A stretch of DNA of 64,000 bases from Chloroflexota bacterium (GTDB lineage Bacteria > Chloroflexota > Dehalococcoidia > UBA2979). A model generated the notes under the pieces. It did no database searches, was not told the origin of the DNA, and saw only the letters and a program-made list of their open reading frames with translations. Both the position numbers and the translations under genes were made by a program. Positions 7,761 to 16,544 of the stretch are shown one piece after another (position 1 is the stretch's first letter; each line of letters starts with the position of its first letter). The stretch lies in contig CANJBO010000006.1 of the NCBI GenBank assembly GCA_947472995.1, positions 1-64,000 on the forward strand, read 5' to 3'.

Positions 7761-8677
7761 GCGTCGTGATCGCGCTGGCGAACCAGAAGGGCGGCGTCGG
7801 CAAGACGACGACCACGGTGTCGCTCGCCGCCGCACTCGCCGCGCGTCACCTGCGCGTGCTGATCGTCGACGCCGACCCGCAGGCCAACGCCACCTCCGCC
7901 GTCGGCGCGACGAAGGACGACGAGGGCGGACTGTACGAGGCGCTCGTCGACGAGCGCCCCCTCGGCGACGCGGTGCGCGACACGAACATCGCGAACCTCG
8001 CCGTGCTCCCGACGACGCCGGCGCTCGCGGGCGCGGAGGTCGAGCTGGTGTCGGTGATGGCGCGCGAGTACCGCATGAAGCGCGCACTCGACGCATTGCG
8101 CCCGCGGTTCGACGTGATCCTCGTCGACTGTCCGCCGTCGCTCGGCCTGCTGACGGTGAACGCGCTCGCCGCGTGCGACGAGGTGATCATCCCCGTGCAG
8201 TGCGAGTACTTCGCGCTCGAGGGGCTGAGCCACCTGTCGCACACGATCGAGCTGGTGCAGCGGAACCTCAACCCCCGCCTGGTGATCCGGGGTGTCGTGC
8301 TGACGATGTTCGACGGCCGCACCAACCTCTCGCGCGAAGTGGAGACCGAGGTGCGCACGCACTTCAAGCAGACGTTCCGCGCCGTCATCCCTCGATCGAT
8401 CCGCCTCGCGGAGGCGCCGAGTCACGGCGAGCCGATCAACGTCTTCGATCCGCTGAGCGCCGGCGCGAAGGCGTACGACGATCTCGCGGACGAGCTGATC
8501 GAGGCACTGCGCGCGCGCGACCTGCTGCCGCCGCTGCCCGTGAAGGTCACGCCGCCCGGCCTGCCCGTCGCGATCACCGCGACGCCGACCGCGATCATGA
8601 CCACCCCCGCGCCGACCTCGACGGCGATCACCTCGACGCACAACTCGCAGACGGAGCAGGCACATGGCGGCGCGTAA
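7757..8677 (+). CDS. parA: Chromosome partitioning ATPase ParA (Soj)
   Basis: ATPase that moves ParB-parS complexes during chromosome segregation. The 306-residue protein opens with the deviant Walker A (ANQKGGVGKTTTTVSLAAALA), followed by IVDADPQANATSAVG and Walker B DVILVDCPPSLGLLT. GTG 7757 overlaps the previous stop and has a GGGGGAA ribosome site. The last 45 residues are a Pro/Thr-rich extension (TATPTAIMTTPAPTSTAIT) not usual for ParA. It overlaps parB by 14 nt. No N-terminal HTH is present, which fits a chromosomal rather than a P1-type plasmid ParA. Confidence 0.96.
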   Translation: MSVVIALANQKGGVGKTTTTVSLAAALAARHLRVLIVDADPQANATSAVGATKDDEGGLYEALVDERPLGDAVRDTNIANLAVLPTTPALAGAEVELVSVMAREYRMKRALDALRPRFDVILVDCPPSLGLLTVNALAACDEVIIPVQCEYFALEGLSHLSHTIELVQRNLNPRLVIRGVVLTMFDGRTNLSREVETEVRTHFKQTFRAVIPRSIRLAEAPSHGEPINVFDPLSAGAKAYDDLADELIEALRARDLLPPLPVKVTPPGLPVAITATPTAIMTTPAPTSTAITSTHNSQTEQAHGGA

Positions 8678-9557
8678 GGGCGGACTGGGACGCGGGCTGT
8701 CGGCGCTGATCCCGGACGCGGAGCAGGCGCCACGCGACGAGCGCGTGCCCACCTCGGAGGTCGCGCTCGCGGACATCGTCCCGAACCCCCAGCAGCCGCG
8801 CACGGTCATGGACCCGGCGCGCCTCGAGGAGCTCGCGGCCTCGATCCGCATGTACGGGATCATCCAGCCGCTGCTCGTCACGCAGGAGACCGGCGTCGAC
8901 GGACGCACCGTGTACCAGCTGATCGCCGGCGAGCGCCGCTTCCGCGCCGCGAAGGCGGCCGGCCTGGAGACGGTGCCCGTCACGATCCGCCAGACGACGC
9001 CGCAGGAGCTGCTCGAGATCGCGATCGTCGAGAACGTGCAGCGCGCCGACCTCAACCCCATCGAGGAGGCGATCGCCTACCAGCGGCTGATGGAGGAGTT
9101 CGGCCTGACGCAGCGCGAGGTCGCCGAGCGCGTCGGCAAGTCGCGCACCGCCGTCGCGAACACGCTGCGTCTCACCGAGCTGCCCGCCGACGTGCGCGCC
9201 TCGATCACCAACGGCGAGATCAGCGAGGGCCACGGCCGCGCGCTGCTCGGCCTGCCGACGGAGGGCGAGCGGATCGCCGCGTGGCAAGTGGTGGTGAAGC
9301 AGGAGTTGAACGTCCGCGAGACGGAGCGCATGGTACGCGAAGGCGTGAAGCCGAAGCGGACGACCGCACCGGCCCCGCCCGAGCGCGGCCCCGCCGCGAT
9401 CACGTCGGGGTTCGAGGCGGCGCTCCAGCGCAGCCTGGGCACGAAGGTCGCGTTGAAGCGCACCCAGAAGGGGCGCGGCACGCTGACGATCCACTTCTAC
9501 AGCGACGAGGAGCTGACCGGCGTCCTCGAGCGGATTCTCGGAGAGGACGCACTGTGA
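8664..9557 (+). CDS. parB: Chromosome partitioning protein ParB (Spo0J)
   Basis: CTP-dependent DNA clamp that loads at parS. The 297-residue protein has the N-terminal ParA-stimulating segment (KGGLGRGLSALIPD), the ParB/Srx CTPase motifs (PNPQQPR; GERRFRAAKAAGL, about residues 91-103; VENVQRADLNPIEEA), the central HTH (LTQREVAERVGKSRTAVANT, about residues 150-169) and a C-terminal dimerisation domain (KRTQKGRGTLTIHFYSDEEL). Its target site lies at 3421-3438. The stop overlaps the next gene as GTGA. Confidence 0.97.
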   Translation: MAARKGGLGRGLSALIPDAEQAPRDERVPTSEVALADIVPNPQQPRTVMDPARLEELAASIRMYGIIQPLLVTQETGVDGRTVYQLIAGERRFRAAKAAGLETVPVTIRQTTPQELLEIAIVENVQRADLNPIEEAIAYQRLMEEFGLTQREVAERVGKSRTAVANTLRLTELPADVRASITNGEISEGHGRALLGLPTEGERIAAWQVVVKQELNVRETERMVREGVKPKRTTAPAPPERGPAAITSGFEAALQRSLGTKVALKRTQKGRGTLTIHFYSDEELTGVLERILGEDAL

Positions 9558-10015
9558 GCACTGTCGCGGACCGCCTGAAGGAACTCGGGATCGAACTGCC
9601 GCCCGTGCCGCAGCCGCTGGCGATCTACCGCCCCGCGGTGCGCACCGGGAACTACGTCTACATCTCCGGGCAGCTCCCCACCGTCGACGGCAAGATGGGC
9701 GTCACAGGCCGCCTCGGCGCGGGCGTGAGCATCGAGGACGCGAAGGAGAGCGCGCGCATCGCCGCGATCAACGCGCTCGCCGCCGCGAACACGCTGCTCG
9801 GCAGCCTCGAGGGATGCCGCGTGATCCGCACCGTCGGCATGGTCGCGTGTGCGCCGGAGTTCACCGACCACCCGCAGGTGGTCAACGGCGCGAGCGAGCT
9901 GTTCCGCGACGTCTTCGGCGAGGAGCGCGGCATCGGCGTGCGCCTCGCGTACGGCATCGCATCGCTGCCGCTGAACTCCCCGGTCGAGGTGGAACTGCTG
10001 CTGGAGATCAGCTAA
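9554..10015 (+). CDS. RidA/YjgF-family protein
   Basis: A 153-residue member of the RidA (YjgF/YER057c/UK114) superfamily, whose best-known members deaminate reactive enamine/imine intermediates of PLP enzymes. Seen are GNYVYISGQLPTVDGKMGVTG, the helix AAINALAAANTLLGSLEGC and the end GIASLPLNSPVEVELLLEIS. It is the longer (about 150-residue) type with an N-terminal helix (ADRLKELGIELPP). GTG 9554 overlaps the parB stop, and the TAATG junction joins it to the next gene. The exact substrate is unknown. Confidence 0.88.
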   Translation: MSTVADRLKELGIELPPVPQPLAIYRPAVRTGNYVYISGQLPTVDGKMGVTGRLGAGVSIEDAKESARIAAINALAAANTLLGSLEGCRVIRTVGMVACAPEFTDHPQVVNGASELFRDVFGEERGIGVRLAYGIASLPLNSPVEVELLLEIS

Positions 10016-10530
10016 TGCCCGGCCAGGGGAACCGCATCGACTTCGTGACCGGCGCGCCCGAGAAGTACGCCGCGCTGGTCGACGCGCTCTCCGTGGCGCC
10101 GAACCAGTACCGCGCCGCCCTCGGCCGCGTGTCCGACGCCGTCATGCGGCAGGAGCCGGCCGAGCCGGCGGGCGCGTGGGCGCCGCAGCGCATCCTCGCG
10201 CACGTCGCGTTCATCGCGGAGGCGAACGACGTGTTCATCCGCCAGATGGCGACGATGACCGAGCCGGTGCGCGCGCCCTTCCCCTCCGGCTTCGAAGCGA
10301 TCGACCTCGAGCCCCTGTCCGTCGAGGCGCTCCTCGATCGCATCGAGGAAGCCGTGAGCCGCACCGTGGAGCTGCTGGGCCACACCCCCGACGCCGCATG
10401 GGGCCGCCCCGGCTACGCGCGCGGGATGCGTCGCTCGCTGAAGCAGATGGTGGCGACCCACGCCGCGCACTTCGACGAGCACCTCGCCGAGATGCTCCGC
10501 CTCCTCGGCGCCCCGGTCACCTCGAGGTAG
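10015..10530 (+). CDS. DinB-like four-helix metalloprotein
   Basis: A 171-residue protein with the DinB/YfiT fold pattern: a helix beginning YAALVDALSVAPNQYRAAL, then the histidine in RILAHVAFIAEANDVF and a last helix QMVATHAAHFDEHLAEML holding the other two histidines. Family members bind divalent metal and act as thiol-dependent transferases or hydrolases; some are damage-inducible. Translation is coupled through TAATG to the RidA gene. The last gene of the parAB run, it is followed by a family A hairpin repeat that may end the transcript. Confidence 0.8.
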   Translation: MPGQGNRIDFVTGAPEKYAALVDALSVAPNQYRAALGRVSDAVMRQEPAEPAGAWAPQRILAHVAFIAEANDVFIRQMATMTEPVRAPFPSGFEAIDLEPLSVEALLDRIEEAVSRTVELLGHTPDAAWGRPGYARGMRRSLKQMVATHAAHFDEHLAEMLRLLGAPVTSR

Positions 10531-10587
10531 ACTCGGCCGCCGACCGAGCACGCGCGGCAGTGCGCGCTCCTCTCCCCTTCGCTCTGG

Positions 10588-10624
10588 CCCCCTCTCCCCT
10601 TGCGGGAGAGGGTTGGGGTGCGGG
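10588..10624. repeat. Family A hairpin repeat, single unit
   Basis: CCCCTCTCCC and GGGAGAGGG arms around a CTTGC loop, followed by TTGGGGTGCGGGG. It lies between the convergent DinB-like and sseA genes and could terminate both. Confidence 0.75.
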
Positions 10625-10663
10625 GTTCCGGATCCTGGCCACGGCCCACTGAGGGGCTCGGGG

Positions 10664-11518
10664 CTAGGACTTGCCGCCGGCCTCGATCGGGAGGTCGGTG
10701 CGGACGGACCACTCGGCCCATGAGCCGTCGTAGTTGCGGGCGTCGAGCCAGCCGAACAGCTCGTACATGACGAACCACGACACCGCCGAGCGGATGCCGC
10801 CGCCGCAGTACGGGAACACCGGCTTCGAACCGTCGAGGCCCGCCGCCGCGTAGAGCGAGCGCAGCTGCTCCATCGGCAGCAGCCGGCCGTCGCCGTCCAC
10901 CAGCAGCTCCCAGTTGAGGTGCACCGCGCGCGGGATGCGGCCGTTCCGCGCCGCGGCGTGCGCACCGGGCAGCCCGGCGAACTCGTCGTCCGTGCGGCAG
11001 TCGAGGACGCTCGCACTGTCGTCGCCCTGCGCGACGGCGAGCACGTCCTGCCACAGCGAGATCACGTTCACGTCGCCTTCGTCGAGGTGGCACGTGGCGG
11101 GCGTGACCTGCGGTGCCTCGAGCGTCGTCGGGATGCCGGCGCGGCCGAGCGCGGCGACGGAGCGGTCGGCGATGTGCACGTTGGGGAAGCGGTAGTACCG
11201 CAGCACCCAGTAGGCGCGGTAGGGCCACATCGACTTCGCCGAGGCCATGAGGACGACCGTCTTCGTCTCGCCGATGCCGAGCCGGCCGAGCGTCGCCTCC
11301 ATCTCGTCGCGCAGCGGCACCAGCGCGCGGATGCCGTCGCGCTCGACGGTGAAGTCGCCGTAGCCGTCGGCCCACACGGCGCCGTGCAGGTGACCGCTCT
11401 CGTACTCCGCGCGTGCGCCGCCGACGTGCACGAACACGACGCTCGGATCGTCGAGGTGCGCGCGCACCCACTCGAGGTCCACGATCGCGCGCGGGTTGAC
11501 CGGTTCGCGTGACGTCAT
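10664..11518 (-). CDS. sseA: Sulfurtransferase with two rhodanese domains
   Basis: Thiosulfate or 3-mercaptopyruvate sulfurtransferase, 284 residues. The N-terminal rhodanese domain (EWVRAHLDDPSVVFVHV to about residue 150) is inactive because its loop reads MASAKSMWPYRA without cysteine. The C-terminal domain holds the active-site loop YCGGGIRSA (about residues 244-252). ATG 11518 is set by GAGGAG 6 nt upstream; the frame extends further but lacks protein character. It is last of the minus-strand run lysA-holB-ricT-sseA, 25 nt after ricT. The choice between thiosulfate and mercaptopyruvate is not decidable here. Confidence 0.9.
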   Translation of the reverse strand: MTSREPVNPRAIVDLEWVRAHLDDPSVVFVHVGGARAEYESGHLHGAVWADGYGDFTVERDGIRALVPLRDEMEATLGRLGIGETKTVVLMASAKSMWPYRAYWVLRYYRFPNVHIADRSVAALGRAGIPTTLEAPQVTPATCHLDEGDVNVISLWQDVLAVAQGDDSASVLDCRTDDEFAGLPGAHAAARNGRIPRAVHLNWELLVDGDGRLLPMEQLRSLYAAAGLDGSKPVFPYCGGGIRSAVSWFVMYELFGWLDARNYDGSWAEWSVRTDLPIEAGGKS

Positions 11519-11543
11519 GCGTGTCTCCTCGTGCGTGCGGGCT

Positions 11544-12881
11544 CTACTCGGTCGCGGGCGTTCCGCCGGCGGGCGCGCCGCCCTCGCCATCGCCGCGTCC
11601 ACGCCCGCCGCGACGGCCACGACGACGGCGGCGACGCTCCGGGTCGCCCTCGCTGTCTGGTCGAGGCGACTCGTCAGCGGTCGCCGGGCGCGGCGGGCGA
11701 GGTGATCGTGCGGCACTGTCGGCGCGCGGCGCACCTGCGGCATCGCCGGCTGCGGCACCGGGGCGCGCGGGACGACGGCCGGCGACGCCGGGGCGGCCGG
11801 GGCGTGCCGTCGAGGATGCGTCGGGCGCGGCGCGTTCGCCGCGCGGGGCGGTGCGGCCGCGCGTTCGCGGGGGGCGCGCAGGGGCCTCGGCGTCGTCGCG
11901 CGCGGGGCGCGGGCGATCCGGACGGCCCTCGGTACGACGGGGCGCGGTGGGGATCGACACCGGCTCGAGGACGGCGAGCAGGTTGTCCTTGCGGTCGCGG
12001 TCCTGCGCGTGCAGCGCCTCCTCGAACTGCTCTTCGAGGTCGACGGGACGCACCGCCGTGCCGTACTGCGCGCGCAGTGCGGCGGCCGGCATCTCGACGA
12101 TCTCGTTGGTGTCGTCCATGCGCATGCGCACGGTCTCCGCGATCGCGTTGATCGAGATCACGCGCGCGCGGCCGACCGGCGTGCTGATGCGCTTGCCGAC
12201 CTTCGGCAGCGTGCCGAGGATCTCGCGGTACGCGTCGATCTCGAACGACAGGCAGCAGAGCAGCCGCCCGCACACGCCCGAGATCTTCGAGGGGTTCGGC
12301 GCGAGGCCCTGGTCCTTCGCCATCTTGATCGAGATCGCGGGGAACTCCACCTGCCATGACGAGCAGCACAGCGCGCGCCCGCACTGGCCGAGGCCGCCGA
12401 GCGACTTCGCGCGGTCGCGGTCGCCGACCTGCTCCAGCTGCACGTTCGCGTTCAGCAGTCGCGCGGCGTCGCGGCGCAGCCACTCCGCCTCGTCCTGATC
12501 GCGCGAGACGAAGGTGATGTCGGCGTGACGCGCGTCGAGGTCGTACATCAGGCTGGCGATGCGGATGCGAGCGTCGCGCTGCGTGGCGATCGCCTGCACG
12601 CGCGTCATGTCCTCGGCGGCGCGCGCCTGCTGGTCGCGGTACGCGAGCACGTCCGCCTCGCTCGCGAGCCGGTCGACGACGCGGATCGGTCCGTCGAACA
12701 CGGTGGCGAGCACCTGGTCGGCGGCGAGCACGACCCAGCCGAGGCGCTCGCCCCGGTCGGTGCGCACGACGACGTAGTCGCCGGTGCCCAGCCGCAGCGC
12801 GGCGGGCGAGCAGTAGGAGATGCGGCCCGCCTCGACGAAGCGGACGCCCACGATGGCGGTGTCGGTGGTCATGTTGGTCAT
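11544..12881 (-). CDS. ricT: RicT/YaaT-like PSP1 C-terminal domain protein
   Basis: Member of the PSP1/YaaT family; the Bacillus homologue belongs to the RicAFT (Y) complex that binds Fe-S clusters and affects RNase Y processing. The 445-residue protein has the diagnostic cysteine block GQCGRALCCSSWQ and GVCGRLLCCLSFE (about residues 166-216). The PSP1 domain covers residues 5-270. Residues 300-445 form a disordered Arg/Pro/Ala tail (RRRRRGRRGGRGRG) not present in the 275-residue Bacillus protein. ATG 12881 and ATG 12872 are both possible and neither has a clear ribosome site. It follows holB by 40 nt, as in Bacillus. Confidence 0.9.
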   Translation of the reverse strand: MTNMTTDTAIVGVRFVEAGRISYCSPAALRLGTGDYVVVRTDRGERLGWVVLAADQVLATVFDGPIRVVDRLASEADVLAYRDQQARAAEDMTRVQAIATQRDARIRIASLMYDLDARHADITFVSRDQDEAEWLRRDAARLLNANVQLEQVGDRDRAKSLGGLGQCGRALCCSSWQVEFPAISIKMAKDQGLAPNPSKISGVCGRLLCCLSFEIDAYREILGTLPKVGKRISTPVGRARVISINAIAETVRMRMDDTNEIVEMPAAALRAQYGTAVRPVDLEEQFEEALHAQDRDRKDNLLAVLEPVSIPTAPRRTEGRPDRPRPARDDAEAPARPPRTRGRTAPRGERAAPDASSTARPGRPGVAGRRPARPGAAAGDAAGAPRADSAARSPRPPRPATADESPRPDSEGDPERRRRRRGRRGGRGRGDGEGGAPAGGTPATE

Positions 12882-12921
12882 CTGTCTGCGCGTCGCCCGT
12901 CCAGGGTGGACGCCGCCGGTG

Positions 12922-14067
12922 CTACCCGGCGGTCGCGGCGATGCGGTCCTCCGTGTTCTCTGTGACCGCACCTGCTGTCACCGCACCGGGCGGAAGCAGC
13001 GGCAGGTCGAGCATCATGATCTCCAGCGCGAGCTGCGCGCTGGTGTTGGCGAGCAGGTGCTCGCGTGCCGTCTGCACCGCGCGCAGCGCGCGCAGGGCGT
13101 CTTCGGCGGTGCAGTCGATGGGCGAGCGCGCGCCGGCCGCGCCCTCGACGCCCGCGCCGGCGAGGAGCGCACCGCGCCACCACTCGCGCCACAGGTCGAT
13201 CGTCGCGAGCACGCTCTCGCGCTCGCGGTACCACGCGTTGCCGAGGCGATCCGCGACGTCGAAGCGCTCGTTGCGGTCCGCGGTCGCGAGGCGCCCGGCT
13301 TCGGCCTCGGCCGACTCGCGCAGGACGGCCATCGTCGGGTCGGCGTGCATGCGCATCGCGAGCCCGTACCGCCCGTGCGCGAGGTGCGCGAGCGTCGCGG
13401 CCTCCTCGGCGGGCAGTCCGGCGTCCTCGACGAGCGCGGCGGCGAGCGCGGCGTGGGGCAGCGGGCGCAGCGTGAACTCCTGGCAGCGCGAGCGGATCGT
13501 CGGCAGCAGCGCGTCGACGTCCGCGGCGACGAGGACGAACAGCGCGCTCGCCGGCGGCTCCTCGAGCGTCTTCAGGATCGCGTGCGCGGCCTCGGGCTGC
13601 AGATCGTCGGCGGCGTCGATGATGAACACGCGGAACGGCGCGCCGAACGGGGCGAGCGAGGCGACCCGCTCGAGGCGACGCACCTGGCAGATGCGGATGC
13701 GCGTGGAACGGTCACCGGCGTGGTCGTGCGAGGTCTCGTCGCAGACGCCGCCGATGGTGATGCGCTCGATGTCGGGGTTCGTCCCTGCTTCGATCTGGCG
13801 CACGGCGCGCGACTCGAAGTCCGGCACCGTAGAGTCATCGGCGCTCGGCGCGGCGAGCGTGGCGGCGAGGCGACGCGCGAGCGCCGTCTTGCCGACGCCC
13901 GGCGGCCCGCCGAGCAGGAACGCGTGCGCGAGGTGCCCCGATCGCATCGCGCGGCGCAGCGCCTCGACGGTCGGGTCGTGCCCTCGTAGGCCCCACGCGT
14001 TTCGTCCCCCCTCCCCCTCGACGGGGGAGGGCTGGGGTGGGGGCGCTCCGCCGACCTCGCTCGTCAT
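12922..14067 (-). CDS. holB: DNA polymerase III delta' subunit
   Basis: Clamp-loader subunit, 381 residues. Seen are HAFLLGGPPGVGKTALARRL (Walker A, about residues 47-66), the sensor and DEAD-like VFIIDAADDLQPEAAHAILK, TLEEPPASALFVLVA and the SRC-type TIRSRCQEFTLRPL. The start ATG directly follows the lysA stop with no gap. Residues 9-21 (PPPQPSPVEGEGG) are encoded by an intergenic family A repeat, and no start codon exists between it and the conserved NAWGLRGHDPTVEAL, so the repeat peptide appears to be translated. The zinc module cysteines typical of some homologues are replaced (a single CDETS remains). Confidence 0.92.
   Translation of the reverse strand: MTSEVGGAPPPQPSPVEGEGGRNAWGLRGHDPTVEALRRAMRSGHLAHAFLLGGPPGVGKTALARRLAATLAAPSADDSTVPDFESRAVRQIEAGTNPDIERITIGGVCDETSHDHAGDRSTRIRICQVRRLERVASLAPFGAPFRVFIIDAADDLQPEAAHAILKTLEEPPASALFVLVAADVDALLPTIRSRCQEFTLRPLPHAALAAALVEDAGLPAEEAATLAHLAHGRYGLAMRMHADPTMAVLRESAEAEAGRLATADRNERFDVADRLGNAWYRERESVLATIDLWREWWRGALLAGAGVEGAAGARSPIDCTAEDALRALRAVQTAREHLLANTSAQLALEIMMLDLPLLPPGAVTAGAVTENTEDRIAATAG
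14006..14044. repeat. Family A repeat inside the holB coding region
   Basis: CCCCCTCCCC and GGGGGAGGG arms around a CTCGAC centre with the family tail GCTGGGGTGGGGGC. In frame on the minus strand it encodes PPPQPSPVEGEGG near the HolB N-terminus. Confidence 0.8.
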
Positions 14068-15384
14068 CTACTCGTCCACGTCCAGCGCGCCGAGGTCCTC
14101 GAACGTCTGGCGGCGGCGGATGAGGCGCGCGACGCCGTCCTCCACCATCACGACGGCGGGGCGCAGCGCGAGGTTGTAGTTCGACTCCATCGCGACCTGG
14201 TACGCGCCGGCGGCCGGCATCGCCAGCAGCTCCCCCGCGCGCAGTCGAGGCAGCGCGATGTCCTTGATCAGGATGTCGCCGGACTCGCAGTACTTGCCGG
14301 CGATGGTGACGGTCTCCTCGGCGGGGGCGAGCGGGCGGTCGGGCAGGACGGCCTCGTACTTCGAGTCGTACAGCGCGACGCGGGGGTTGTCCGCCATGCC
14401 GCCGTCCACGCTGACATAGGTGCGGATGCCCGGCACCTCCTTGCGCGCGCCGACCGTGTACACGGCCATGCCCGCGCGCGCGACGATGCTGCGCCCCGGC
14501 TCCAGCGAGATCCGAGGCAGCGCGAACCCGCGCGTGTCCGCCTCGCGCTGGAGGGTGGTGGCGATGACGTGGGCGTACTCGGCGTAGGCGGGGGCCTGCT
14601 GGTCGTCGCGGTAGGCGACGGCGAAGCCGCCGCCCGGCGAGAACTCCGGCACCTCGACGCCGATCTGCTTCCGCACGACCTCGTCGATGAACTCCGCCAT
14701 CACCTCGATCGCCTGCCCGTACGGCTCCATCTCGAAGATCGGCGATCCGAGGTGCATGTGGATGCCGCGGAAGTCGAGGTGCGGCGCGGCGACGATCGCG
14801 CGGATGGCGCGCTCGGCGGCGCCCGTGACGATCGGCAGCCCGAACTTGCTGTCGAGGATGCCGGTGGTGGTCTTCTCGTGCGTGTGCCCGTCGATGCCGG
14901 GCGAGACGCGCACCAGCACGCGCTGGGTGACGCCCGCCTCGGCGGCGACGCGCTCCAGCAGCTCGATCTCCCACTCGCCGTCGATGACGATGCGGCCGAC
15001 GCCGGAGGTCACGGCGTAGCGCAGCTCCTCGGGCGTCTTGTTGTTGCCGTGCAAGTACACCCGCCCCAGGTCCACCCCCGCCGAGGCGAGCGTGGCGATC
15101 TCCCCGCTGGAGACGGCATCGAACCCGAACCCCTCGGAGGCGATGAAGCGCGCGAACGGGCGGTTCAGGAACGCCTTGGAGGCGTAGAGCAGCTCGCTGT
15201 CCGGGTAGGCCGCCGTGAACGCCTCGCGGTACCCGCGCAGCTGGGCGCGCAGGGTGGCGGTGTCGTAGACGTAGAGGGGCGTCCCGAACTGGTCGGCCAG
15301 GTCGCGCAGATCACACCCGCCCACGGACAGCCGCCCGGCGGCGTTCACCTCGGCGGTCACAGGCAGGACGTGCGCCAGCGGCAT
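14068..15384 (-). CDS. lysA: Diaminopimelate decarboxylase
   Basis: PLP enzyme that decarboxylates meso-diaminopimelate to lysine, 438 residues. The PLP lysine is in LLYASKAFLN; the barrel has GFGFDAVSSGEIATL, VRVSPGIDGHTHEKT and GIHMHLGSPIFEMEPY; the C-terminal domain has SLEPGRSIVARAG, YVSVDGGMADNPRVALY and the active-site GKYCESGDIL. ATG 15384 has GGAG 8 nt upstream; GTG 15411 would add 9 residues. It heads the run with holB (zero spacing), ricT and sseA, an arrangement linking lysine/cell-wall precursor synthesis with replication genes. Confidence 0.96.
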   Translation of the reverse strand: MPLAHVLPVTAEVNAAGRLSVGGCDLRDLADQFGTPLYVYDTATLRAQLRGYREAFTAAYPDSELLYASKAFLNRPFARFIASEGFGFDAVSSGEIATLASAGVDLGRVYLHGNNKTPEELRYAVTSGVGRIVIDGEWEIELLERVAAEAGVTQRVLVRVSPGIDGHTHEKTTTGILDSKFGLPIVTGAAERAIRAIVAAPHLDFRGIHMHLGSPIFEMEPYGQAIEVMAEFIDEVVRKQIGVEVPEFSPGGGFAVAYRDDQQAPAYAEYAHVIATTLQREADTRGFALPRISLEPGRSIVARAGMAVYTVGARKEVPGIRTYVSVDGGMADNPRVALYDSKYEAVLPDRPLAPAEETVTIAGKYCESGDILIKDIALPRLRAGELLAMPAAGAYQVAMESNYNLALRPAVVMVEDGVARLIRRRQTFEDLGALDVDE

Positions 15385-15547
15385 CGCCGAGGCTCCAGGA
15401 GCAGTCGTCACGTGTCACAACCCCGCGAGATGCGGGTGCGTCAGTCCTCGAGGATCGCCGGGCCCCGCCGCGACGCACCAAGCGGCGCGAGGCGCGATCG
15501 GTGACCAGTATCGCATGGGGAGGGGAGAGGCGGAGGGGCCGGCTCGG

Positions 15548-16475
15548 TTAGCTCCGATGGATATCGGTCTGAAGGAACTCGATGACCGCTTGGTTGAATT
15601 CGATCATCGTGTCATTGGTGACGCCGTCGCGTTCTCCGCGATGCACTATGCGATTGCGGAGGCGATATGCCTCCCTGAACGTCGTGAGCATGGTCGCGCG
15701 CCTCGTTGGAGAGACCGGAAGCAAGGAGAGGTAATCCTCAACATGCTCCATCTGGGTACGGGTAGCGTCCGACGCATGACCGAACCGCTCGGACGAGTAG
15801 CCGGAGTCGACCACAACTACAACCGCAAACCAGAGATTGACGAGTCGGATGGGAAGAGTGTCGCTAAGTACGCGCCTCCGCGAGCCACTCCAGCGCGAGT
15901 TCGTGCTTCGGCTCGAGCGAACCAAGTGCCATCTCAGCAGTTGCGTCGCGGCTCTTGATGAGGCCCGCGTCACTCACTCGTAGTTCGTATCGAGTGGCTC
16001 CAGCGCCTACCAATAGCGTCCCATCGAGGCGAATAATTGCTGGGCCTTCCCATACCAGCCGAGAACCGGTGAACAGATCCGTCCGAAGATGCATGTACCC
16101 GACGAGCGCTCGAACTCGATTTCGACCGATATCCCGCGCGCCAGACACTGTGGTGGCGTGTGTCTCCACTTGGACGGCCGCCAATGGTGCACCGCTCGCC
16201 CTCAGTGGCTCTTTGGCTCCAGCTAAAACGGGAGCATCAAAACTCTCGGGGAACCCGATCATCCAGTCCTTGCCACCCCAACCGGGATTGGGCGCAGGAC
16301 CTGGTTGAGCCAGTTCGTAGACACCAATCCACACGATCGGCGAACCATCAGCGAAATCAGGGAATGCCGCGTCCAAATCGGTTCTCGCAAGGGCGTCAGC
16401 TCCGACCCCATCGAATGGAATTTCCGTTCGAGTTGCCGTTTGTCGCTCGCGATCGGCTTGGTCACCGTTGGTCAA
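15548..16475 (-). pseudogene. Frameshifted gene with C-terminal HEPN motif
   Basis: Two minus-strand frames appear to form one gene. The first (TTG 16475 to TAG 15864, 203 residues) has a perfect AGGAGG six nt before TTG and a mixed alpha/beta sequence (IPFDGVGADALARTDL, GSPIVWIGVYELAQPG, LFTGSRLVWEGPAIIRLDG) ending KHELALEWLAEA. The second, in another frame from about 15875 to 15548, continues LSDTLPIRLVNLWFAVVVVVD and contains FREAYRLRNRIVHRGERD, where RNRIVH fits the RNxxxxH-type active site of HEPN ribonucleases. Joining them requires a +1 shift near 15870. GC content is clearly lower than in neighbours, suggesting transfer. It could be a decayed gene, a sequencing error or true frameshifting. 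HEPN proteins often act in toxin-antitoxin or defence systems; no partner is adjacent. Confidence 0.6.
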
Positions 16476-16544
16476 AGGCAGGCCTCCTCGCAGATATTAC
16501 CCGCGCGGAGAGTTGCCCTGTTTCGAATTCGCCTCGTTCATCCC

